DNA of 14,062 nt from an uncultured Rhodoluna sp. (lineage in GTDB: Bacteria > Actinomycetota > Actinomycetes > Actinomycetales > Microbacteriaceae), in contig CALDKR010000114.1 of NCBI GenBank assembly GCA_937898095.1, forward strand, positions 1 to 14,062, written 5' to 3'. Positions within the stretch are counted from its first letter, which is position 1. Each line of letters begins with the position of its first letter. The notes beneath the pieces are model-generated. The model saw only the letters and a program-made list of their open reading frames with translations, made no database searches and had not been told where the DNA came from. Made by a program: the position numbers and the translations under genes. This document shows, piece by piece, positions 5,761 through 12,785 of the stretch.

Positions 5761-6810
5761 CTACGCTTTGCGTGAGTTTTTTCGCTCATCGATGATGATT
5801 GCCACGATGATGATGCAGCCTTTGACGACAATCTGCCAGAACGGTGAAACGTTTAGCAGGTCAAGACCGTTGTTGATGACACCAATCAAAATCGCTCCAA
5901 CAATCGTTCCCCAAATGGTTCCGATTCCACCCTTGAAGCTAGTTCCACCAATGATTACTGCAGTGATCGCGTCAAGCTCGATACCGGTTCCAAGTGTCGA
6001 GTTTCCTGATCCGATGCGAGCTGAGAGCAGCACGCCCGCAAGACCAGCAAGCAAACCGCTCATGGTGTAGATCAGGATTGTAACTCGAGGAATTCGAATA
6101 CCAGAGACGCGTGCCGCGACCTCGTTTCCGCCGATTGCATATGTGTAGCGGCCGAACTTGGTGAAGTTCAATAAGAAAGTTGCGATAGCCGCAACAACAA
6201 CGAAGATCAATACAGGAACCGGAATGCCCGATAGCGGCTGGTTTGGATCGTTGAAGATGTAGCCCTGGCCGATGAAGTTGTAGTCAGGCTTCAAGTCTGA
6301 GAATGGACGACCGTCACCGGTATAGATATAAGCCAAACCACGAGCAATTGACATCATTCCCAGGGTTGCGATGAATGGAGCCAAGCGGAACTTTGCGATG
6401 AGGACACCGTTGATCAGACCAGCAAATGCGCCGACTGCCAGACCGGCAAGCACACCGACAATAACCGGAAGATCAATGCCTTCGAATTTGACCAGCGAGC
6501 CGGTTGGCACCTGCGACAAACTGGCCGCAACCACGGCTGCGAGACCCAGAATCGAACCAACTGAAAGGTCGATGCCCAGGGTAATAATCACAAAAGTCAT
6601 GCCAACGGCAATAATTCCAATTGCCGATACCTGACGAACCACGTTTACGAGGTTGACGGGTTCGATTGAGTTTCCGTTAGTCATAATTGCCAACGCTGAA
6701 ATAAACAGAATTAGGATTCCGACAATCATGTATTTTTTGGCGAATTCACCAAGGTTGAAGCGTGACTTAATCACCTGCAGTGAAGAAGTGGTTAGTGGTT
6801 GATCATTCAT
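5761..6810 (-). CDS. CUT2 ABC transporter permease, RbsC-like
   Basis: This 349-residue membrane protein of the ribose/xylose/inositol (CUT2, BPD_transp_2) permease family has about eight to ten hydrophobic segments. It has the family signature GMTFVIITLGIDLSVGSILG (about residues 76-95) and the cytoplasmic loop GRYTYAIGGNEVAARVSGI (about 220-238) that contacts the ATPase. The length is normal. The ATG has TAGGAG 8 bases upstream; the gene follows the ATPase gene by 18 bases. It would form the homodimeric channel of the importer. Related families take ribose, xylose, galactose or myo-inositol. The convergent iolG makes inositol a reasonable guess, not a proven one. Confidence 0.92.
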   Translation of the reverse strand: MNDQPLTTSSLQVIKSRFNLGEFAKKYMIVGILILFISALAIMTNGNSIEPVNLVNVVRQVSAIGIIAVGMTFVIITLGIDLSVGSILGLAAVVAASLSQVPTGSLVKFEGIDLPVIVGVLAGLAVGAFAGLINGVLIAKFRLAPFIATLGMMSIARGLAYIYTGDGRPFSDLKPDYNFIGQGYIFNDPNQPLSGIPVPVLIFVVVAAIATFLLNFTKFGRYTYAIGGNEVAARVSGIRIPRVTILIYTMSGLLAGLAGVLLSARIGSGNSTLGTGIELDAITAVIIGGTSFKGGIGTIWGTIVGAILIGVINNGLDLLNVSPFWQIVVKGCIIIVAIIIDERKNSRKA

Positions 6811-6828
6811 TTTGTTTCTCCTAAGGCT

Positions 6829-8337
6829 TTAAGCGACAGCGCTTTCATCGCTGAATTGTGTTGCTAGTTGCATGATGTTTTCTTGAGTGGCATTTTCGCG
6901 AGAGACTTCGCCGACTAGTCGGCCGTCGCACATGACCACAACGCGGTCGCTCATTCCAAGAATTTCTGGCATCTCTGAAGACACCATGATGATTGCCTTG
7001 CCCTGTGCGGCAAGTTTGCTCATTAGGCGGTGAATTTCAGATTTTGCACCGACATCGATTCCTCGAGTTGGCTCGTCAATAATCAGGATGTCTGGGTCCG
7101 TCAGCAACCATCGAGACAGAAGAACCTTCTGCTGGTTTCCGCCAGACAGATTCTGAATCTGCTGGTTGAGCGATGGGGTCTTGAGGGCCAACGCCTGGCG
7201 CTGCTCTTCGCAAAGCTGTTCAAGAGTTGGCTTGCGCAGAACGCCCATCGAGGTGAATCGGTTCAACGATGCAATCGACATGTTGTCTCGCACCGATAGA
7301 ACACCCATGATGCCGGTCTTTTTGCGATCTTCGGTCAGAAGTCCGATGCCAGCCTCAATTGCCTGATATGGCTCACGAATTTTGACTTCTTTGCCATTGA
7401 TTTTGATTGTGCCGGATTCGGCTGCGTGAATTCCAAACACGGTCTCGAGAACCTCGGTTCGGCCTGAACCCATCAAACCGGCAAAACCCAAAATCTCACC
7501 GCGACGCACCTTAAACGAAACGTCTTTGACCTGTCGACCCCGATTTAGGCCCTCGACCTCAAGGATTACCTCGCCGATTTCTGCCTCGCCTTTTGGAAAA
7601 AGCTGAGTCAACTCTCGACCAACCATCAAAGAAATCAGGCCATTTCGGTCGATGTTTGACGCATTTTCGGTTGCAACCCAAGTGCCGTCACGGAACACAG
7701 TGATTTCATCTGAGATCGCGAATACTTCATCCATCTTGTGTGTGATGTAGATGATTGCAGTGCCCGCTTTGCGAAGCTGATTGATCATTTCGTGCAGGCG
7801 AGCCACTTCACGATCGGTGATAGCCGAAGTCGGTTCATCCATGATGATGATTCGCGAACCGAATGCGATTGCCTTAGCAATTTCAACCATCTGAGCTTGA
7901 GCAACGCTCAGGTCTTTCATTTGAGTCGCAGGATTGATGTTTATGTTCCAGCGATCAAAAACTTTTTGGGTCTCTTCAACCATGCGCTTCTTACTAACGA
8001 GACCTGCGCCGTTGCGAAGTTCGCGACCAAGATAGATGTTCTCTGCAGCGCTCATGTCAGGCACGAATGACAGCTCTTGGTGAATCATTGAGATTCCATG
8101 GGCCAGGCCATCGCGCGGATCGGTGATTGATACCGGCTTTCCGTCAAGCAGAATTTGACCCGCATCGAGCACATAAACGCCAGCGAGAATTTTCATAAGG
8201 GTGGATTTTCCAGCTCCGTTTTCACCCATTAGTGAGTGAACGGTGCCGGCGCGCAGTTTGAACTGCACATCGTTGAGCGCTAAAACGCCGGGGAATCGCT
8301 TGGTGATTCCCTGCATTTCGACAATGAAATTGCTCAA
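6829..8337 (-). CDS. CUT2 ABC transporter double ATPase, RbsA-like
   Basis: This 502-residue protein has two fused nucleotide-binding domains, as in RbsA, MglA and XylG. Domain 1 has Walker A GENGAGKST (38-46), a variant signature LSVAQAQMVEIAKA and Walker B IIIMDEPTSAI. Domain 2 has a degenerate Walker A (GLMGSGRTEVLE), a canonical signature LSGGNQQKVLLSRW and Walker B ILIIDEPTRGID. The degenerate second P-loop is normal for this family. It would power import by the adjacent permease. The frame starts at TTG (8337-8335) with a purine-rich GAAAGAAG about 9 bases upstream. The first in-frame ATG (MQGITKRFPG) has no ribosome-binding site. The TTG overlaps the TGA of a six-codon reading frame, 8354-8334. 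Confidence 0.93.
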   Translation of the reverse strand: MSNFIVEMQGITKRFPGVLALNDVQFKLRAGTVHSLMGENGAGKSTLMKILAGVYVLDAGQILLDGKPVSITDPRDGLAHGISMIHQELSFVPDMSAAENIYLGRELRNGAGLVSKKRMVEETQKVFDRWNININPATQMKDLSVAQAQMVEIAKAIAFGSRIIIMDEPTSAITDREVARLHEMINQLRKAGTAIIYITHKMDEVFAISDEITVFRDGTWVATENASNIDRNGLISLMVGRELTQLFPKGEAEIGEVILEVEGLNRGRQVKDVSFKVRRGEILGFAGLMGSGRTEVLETVFGIHAAESGTIKINGKEVKIREPYQAIEAGIGLLTEDRKKTGIMGVLSVRDNMSIASLNRFTSMGVLRKPTLEQLCEEQRQALALKTPSLNQQIQNLSGGNQQKVLLSRWLLTDPDILIIDEPTRGIDVGAKSEIHRLMSKLAAQGKAIIMVSSEMPEILGMSDRVVVMCDGRLVGEVSRENATQENIMQLATQFSDESAVA

Positions 8338-8373
8338 TTGATTACTTCTTTCATAGACCTTGGTTAAGTGTGA

Positions 8374-8405
8374 GTTGGCCGGGCCTAGAAACCGACCCGG
8401 CCAAC
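8374..8405 (-). repeat. Intercistronic stem-loop between SBP and ATPase genes
   Basis: GTTGGCCGGG (8374-8383) and CCCGGCCAAC (8396-8405) form a perfect GC-rich 10-bp stem with a 12-base loop. No T-run follows on the minus strand. Stem-loops in this position typically protect the 3' end of binding-protein mRNA, so more binding protein is made than ATPase and permease. That role is inferred. Confidence 0.75.
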
Positions 8406-8427
8406 CCCATTTGGAACTTAGCTCAGA

Positions 8428-9384
8428 CTACTTGCCCTGGAAATCGGCAATGTTGTCAAGAGTTACTAGCTGGTAAGGAACGTCAACGTAGTCAGGAACT
8501 GTCTCACCATTGATTAGTGAGATAGCAGCCTTAACACCGCCGCCACCCTGACCAGATGCGTCTTGGAATACGGTGGTTGCAAGCTCGCCAGCCTCTAGTG
8601 AAGCAAGTGCGTCTGCAGTTGCGTCAACGCCACCGACAAGGATGCCGCCTTCGCCTAGGGTCTTGCCTGCTGCCTTTAGAGCAAGGATTGCACCTAGAGC
8701 CATTTCATCGTTGTTTGCACAAACGACGTCGAACTTGGTGCCTGACTGAATCCAGTTCTCCATTAGCTTCTGGCCCTGTGCGCGGTCCCAGTTTGCAGTT
8801 CCAGTCTTTACGACCTTCATGCCAGCCTTTGCAGCCTCTTCTTCACAGCCCTTAGTGCGGTCTAGTGCAGCTTCGTTGGTGACCTCACCCTGCATGATTA
8901 CAACGTCACCCTTGTTGCCAGCAAGCTTTGCAAGCTGTGCCATTTCAAGCTGACCTGAAACAAGAGAGTTTGAACCAACATAAGGAACGCCAGCTTGTGC
9001 TGGGTTGCGGTTTACGTAAACGATTGGGACGCCAGCAGCCTTAGCAGCATCGGTCATTGGGCCAGCAGCGCTGGTGTCAACTGCAACTACAAGAATCGCG
9101 TCAACGCCCTGAGCGATGAAGTTTTCGACCTGGCTTAGCTGAGTGTCAACCTTGTTGTCAGCTGCAACGATGGTTAGCTCTGCGCCCTGGGCTTCTGCCT
9201 CAGCAGTCATGCCGTCAGCAACCTTCTGAAGGAAAGCGTCTAGCACTGGGAAAGTCGCGCCAATGGTGACGGCTTCTGAGCCGCCTTCTGAACCTGAGTC
9301 ACTACTCGCTGCACAGCCTGACAAAGCCAAGCTTGCTGCAGCAATGAGGGCAACAAAGCCACTCAATTTACCGAATTTCTTCAT
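8428..9384 (-). CDS. Sugar-binding lipoprotein of CUT2 ABC transporter
   Basis: This 318-residue exported lipoprotein has a signal peptide: MKKFGKLSG, a hydrophobic core, then lipobox LSGC with the lipid-modified Cys at residue 24. A Ser/Gly/Glu-rich linker follows. The mature part is a type I periplasmic-binding fold (Peripla_BP_4, RbsB/IbpA type) beginning VTIGATFPVLDAFLQ. It has ligand-site-like motifs NRNP (about 128) and CANNDEMALGAILAL (about 225). In a Gram-positive cell it would be tethered outside the membrane and deliver ligand to the permease. ATG is preceded by GGAAGG at about 6 bases. It is the first gene of the operon. The ligand (ribose, inositol or similar) is unresolved; the inositol guess comes from the neighbouring iolG. 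Confidence 0.92.
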   Translation of the reverse strand: MKKFGKLSGFVALIAAASLALSGCAASSDSGSEGGSEAVTIGATFPVLDAFLQKVADGMTAEAEAQGAELTIVAADNKVDTQLSQVENFIAQGVDAILVVAVDTSAAGPMTDAAKAAGVPIVYVNRNPAQAGVPYVGSNSLVSGQLEMAQLAKLAGNKGDVVIMQGEVTNEAALDRTKGCEEEAAKAGMKVVKTGTANWDRAQGQKLMENWIQSGTKFDVVCANNDEMALGAILALKAAGKTLGEGGILVGGVDATADALASLEAGELATTVFQDASGQGGGGVKAAISLINGETVPDYVDVPYQLVTLDNIADFQGK

Positions 9385-9399
9385 GATACCTTCCGATTA

Positions 9400-9471
9400 A
9401 TTTGGAAAATTCAGGGTTTGTTGTCCCCAAATCAATACCCAAGAGGTTCTCGAGCATTTGGAAGGTTTGTT
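9400..9471 (-). repeat. Imperfect direct repeats in ABC operon leader
   Basis: The block ATTTGGAA followed by GGTTTGTT (plus-strand reading) occurs twice: at 9400-9407 plus 9415-9422, and at 9456-9463 plus 9464-9471. The spacing inside the block is 7 bases in one copy and 0 in the other. On the transcribed minus strand these read AACAAACC and TTCCAAAT, upstream of the binding-protein start codon. Confidence 0.5.
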
Positions 9472-9487
9472 ACTCTCGTCGTGATTC

Positions 9488-9515
9488 AAACTAATGCAGA
9501 CAAAAGACTTTGTAA
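9488..9515 (-). promoter_or_regulatory. Tentative promoter of ABC transporter operon
   Basis: On the minus strand, TTACAA (9515-9510) and TAGTTT (9493-9488) are separated by 16 bases, a weak -35/-10 pair. Transcription would start near 9481-9483 and give a leader of about 100 nt. No good terminator follows hrpA upstream, so some read-through from hrpA is possible. Confidence 0.25.
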
Positions 9516-9552
9516 TAACAAATCGAAACAAGTTACCAAATCGTTGCTGAAC

Positions 9553-12500
9553 TTATTTGCTTTGGTCTTTGCCGAGATCGCCCAATAATTTAGCAATTCG
9601 ATAACCGACCGAGTTGACGTTTAGGTGCTCACCGGCGGCGATTTGCTCGGCTATGAAATCGACAGGCGACTCGAGCACAGGTTCAACCACCGGCTCTGGC
9701 GCCGGAATTGGATCTTGAGCTTTGGGCACAGGTTTTGAATCGCCACTAGCTGCGGATGCATCGATTTTCTCAACCACTAATTTTTGCTTTAGTGCCTCTA
9801 AGTCGAGCCCGAGACCGAGCGTGCGACCAGATTTGTCAACAATTCGATAGGTCATGCGCAACGAGCTCGGCAAAGCATCCGGGTCGAAATCTGCCGCAGT
9901 CATGTGAGTGCCGCTGAGGCTTCGAAGGGTCTTTGCAATGGTCACAATCAAATTTTCAACCGGATGCTCTGGCAACTCAGCAAGTGCCTTTTTGGCCCAG
10001 TCGACTGCCGGCACAACATTGCGGCGAAGGTTCTTTGGCAAGCCGCGAATCAGCTCGGCAACCAACTCAACGCGAAGACCGGGAACCAACCAATCAAACT
10101 CGTCGGCGTTGGCCTCGGGCAAGAAGTCAATAGGCAGGTCAATAGTGACACCGTCATCGATAGCCCCAGGTTCAAATCGATATCGCAACTTGAATTCACG
10201 GTCATCGTGGCGCCAAGTTTTTGGATTCTCTTGCTCGGTTGGCGCTTGCACCTCGGGCGGCAACAGGTCATCGCGCGTCATGGTCAACAGATCTGGGGTT
10301 TCGTGTTTTGCCTTTCGCCACCAGCCCTCGAAGGTGCGCGTCGAGAATACATCCTTAGGAATTCGCGAATAGAAGAACTTAAATTGATCTTCTTCATCGG
10401 GGGCGAATTGAGGTTTTCGCGCTCGGTCAGCAAGCGCCTCAAGCTGCTTGATCAGTGCCTGATTCGCTCGCTCAAATTGCTGTTTTGAATCCCATTCGCC
10501 CTGAACTAAAGCGTGACGAATAAATAAATCGCGACAGTATGCCTGGTCGATTCGCGAATATTGCATGCGGCGAGAAACAACAATTGGCACGCCAAACAAC
10601 ATCACCCGCTCATAGGCAACGACTGCCCCTTGAGACATCTGCCAGTGCGGTTCGCTGTAGCTGCGCTTGACCAAATCGCCCGCGAGCGCCTCTGCCCACT
10701 CGGGATTAATAGCCGCATTCATGCGGGCAAACAGTCGACTGGTCTCAACCAATTCAGCACTCATGATCGCAGCCGGCGGTTTTTTTGCCAACGTAGAACC
10801 CGGAAAAATCACAAACTTTTTGCCGTTCGATCCGAGATATTCGGCCGAGATTCGCGCTGGCTTTTCGCCGCCCTTTTTGGCTAAATCGGCGGTCTTTTTG
10901 TCACTGAGTTGCTTTAAGCCGATTTGACTGAGCAACCCTGAAAGCAAACATTTGTGAATTCCATCCGGGTCGATTTTTGGATTGCCGGCAACAATGCCGA
11001 GCGGTTTCGAGATCGACTTCAGTTGCTTGATCAGGTCTTGCCATTCGCGCAGTCGCAAATAGTTGAGATATTCGGCCTTGCAAAGTCGCCTAAAAGCTGA
11101 GGATGAAAGTTTTCGCTGCTGCTCTTCGATGTAATTCCACAGATTCAACAGGCTCAAGAAGTCACTGGTTGGGTCTGCGAATCTGGCATGGAGCGCATCG
11201 GCTTGCACTCGCTTGGCAAGCGGGCGCTCTCGCGGGTCTTGAATTGTGAGCCCAGCGACAATGACCATTACCTCGCGCACTAAATCGTTGCGCTTTGATT
11301 CGAGCAGCATGCGACCAAATCTTGGCTCGATAGGCAGTCGAGCTAGCTCACGGCCAACTCGAGTTAGTTCAACTGTTTTGCTCTTGGGGTCTCGAACTGC
11401 TCCAAGCTCGCCCAATAGTCCAAGCCCGTCTTTGACTCCGCGCGAATCCGGGGCTTGCAAAAATGGAAAAGCAGCGATGTCTCCCAAGCCAAGTTGAGCG
11501 GCTTGCAGAATGACCGAGGCCAGGTTGGTGCGCAGAATCTCGGGGTCAGTGAATGCCGGGCGCGACTCAAAGTCTTCTTCTGAATAGAGGCGAATGACCA
11601 CACCCGGGCTGGTGCGACCAGCTCGACCAGCGCGTTGATCGGCACTGGCTCGAGAGATTGCCTCAATTGGCAGGCGCTGCACCTTGGCTCGCGGGCTGTA
11701 TCGCGAAATGCGCGCGGTGCCGGCGTCGATTACATATTTAATGTTCGGAATCGTCAGCGAGGTTTCGGCAACGTTGGTGGCCAAAATGATTCGTCGGCGA
11801 AGCCCGATCATCTTGCTCGGTTCAAAAATGCGATGCTGCTCGGCGGCACTTAGGCGGCCATAAAGCGGCAGCACCTCGACACCCCGACCAAGTTTGCCTG
11901 CGGTGACTCTGCCCTCGATTGCTTCTTGGGCATCGCGAATTTCTGACTCGCCCGACAGAAAAACCAGAGTGTCGCCATCTGGTTCACGGTTGAGCTCATC
12001 GAGCGCCGACAAAATGCCGTCGACATAGTCATTGGCCGTGGTCTCTTCGTCGGGGTCAGTGTCGTCGTTTGCCTCACGCGCAATTGGTCGATATCTGACC
12101 TCGATCGGATAGGTGCGGCCTGAGACTTCGATGATGGGTGCGTCGCCAAAATGGCGACTGAAAGACTCTGGGTCGATCGTGGCCGATGTCACAATCACTT
12201 TGAGATCAGGCCGCTGTGGCAAAAGCTGCTTGAGATAGCCGAGCAAGAAATCAATGTTCAGACTGCGCTCATGAGCTTCGTCGATGATGATGGTGTCATA
12301 AGGCTCTAGATTGCGGTGACGCTGCATAGCGTTGAGCAAAATGCCGTCGGTCATCACTTTGATTTTGGTGTCAGCCCCGGCTTTGTCGGTGAATCGCACC
12401 TGATAGCCAACTAAGCCACCGAGTTCGACTTTTAGTTCTTCGGCGATGCGCTCGGCAACTGAGCGAGCGGCGATGCGCCGAGGCTGGGTGTGAGCGATGC

Positions 12501-12666
12501 TGGTGCGCCCAAGCTCAAGGCACATCTTCGGAATCTGAGTTGTTTTGCCTGATCCGGTAGCGCCGGCGATGATAACAACCTGATGGTTGCGAATGGCCTC
12601 AAGAATTTCTTCGCGTCGCTCACTAACCGGCAAATCTGCCGGATAGGAAATAATCGCGTCGCTCAT
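9553..12666 (-). CDS. hrpA: HrpA-type DEAH-box ATP-dependent RNA helicase
   Basis: This is a 1037-residue DEAH helicase. The N-terminal helicase core shows motif I GATGSGKTTQIP (about 35-46), TQPRR, motif II DEAH in IIIDEAHERSLN, motif III SAT, and the C-terminal motif VI region DQRAGRAGRTSPG. It continues through HA2-like and OB-like regions and into the DUF3418 region (EFKLRYRFEPGAIDDGVTIDLPIDFL). It is about 260 residues shorter than the roughly 1300 of E. coli HrpA. After the DUF3418 part ending LGLGLDLEALKQKL it switches to a Pro/Glu/Val-rich tail and stops. E. coli HrpA acts on mRNA and stalled ribosomes. Start ATG follows TTGGAGAA by a few bases. It is divergent from gnd. Confidence 0.93.
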   Translation of the reverse strand: MSDAIISYPADLPVSERREEILEAIRNHQVVIIAGATGSGKTTQIPKMCLELGRTSIAHTQPRRIAARSVAERIAEELKVELGGLVGYQVRFTDKAGADTKIKVMTDGILLNAMQRHRNLEPYDTIIIDEAHERSLNIDFLLGYLKQLLPQRPDLKVIVTSATIDPESFSRHFGDAPIIEVSGRTYPIEVRYRPIAREANDDTDPDEETTANDYVDGILSALDELNREPDGDTLVFLSGESEIRDAQEAIEGRVTAGKLGRGVEVLPLYGRLSAAEQHRIFEPSKMIGLRRRIILATNVAETSLTIPNIKYVIDAGTARISRYSPRAKVQRLPIEAISRASADQRAGRAGRTSPGVVIRLYSEEDFESRPAFTDPEILRTNLASVILQAAQLGLGDIAAFPFLQAPDSRGVKDGLGLLGELGAVRDPKSKTVELTRVGRELARLPIEPRFGRMLLESKRNDLVREVMVIVAGLTIQDPRERPLAKRVQADALHARFADPTSDFLSLLNLWNYIEEQQRKLSSSAFRRLCKAEYLNYLRLREWQDLIKQLKSISKPLGIVAGNPKIDPDGIHKCLLSGLLSQIGLKQLSDKKTADLAKKGGEKPARISAEYLGSNGKKFVIFPGSTLAKKPPAAIMSAELVETSRLFARMNAAINPEWAEALAGDLVKRSYSEPHWQMSQGAVVAYERVMLFGVPIVVSRRMQYSRIDQAYCRDLFIRHALVQGEWDSKQQFERANQALIKQLEALADRARKPQFAPDEEDQFKFFYSRIPKDVFSTRTFEGWWRKAKHETPDLLTMTRDDLLPPEVQAPTEQENPKTWRHDDREFKLRYRFEPGAIDDGVTIDLPIDFLPEANADEFDWLVPGLRVELVAELIRGLPKNLRRNVVPAVDWAKKALAELPEHPVENLIVTIAKTLRSLSGTHMTAADFDPDALPSSLRMTYRIVDKSGRTLGLGLDLEALKQKLVVEKIDASAASGDSKPVPKAQDPIPAPEPVVEPVLESPVDFIAEQIAAGEHLNVNSVGYRIAKLLGDLGKDQSK

Positions 12667-12785
12667 TTCTCCAATGGTATTTCAAGGGACCGCGCTGAGA
12701 AAAAGTGCGATATTGTTGTCTCAGAAGTCCGCTGGCGTACTCCGGTTCTTAAACTCTCTAATCCCCTTATTTTCAAGGAATTTTC

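Noticed and set aside
5768..6070. Plus-strand 100-codon frame opposite the permease
   Set aside because: Low-complexity Met/Pro/Ile-rich translation of the antisense of membrane segments; no ribosome-binding site.
9904..10488. Plus-strand open frame of 194 codons opposite hrpA
   Set aside because: It is antisense to well-conserved HrpA sequence, has no recognisable domain and looks like a codon-bias shadow. Several similar frames lie opposite or across hrpA, the transporter genes and gnd.
12667..12785. Promoters in the divergent hrpA-gnd gap
   Set aside because: Candidates such as TTGTCT-16-TACTCC match the consensus poorly; no confident call on either strand.
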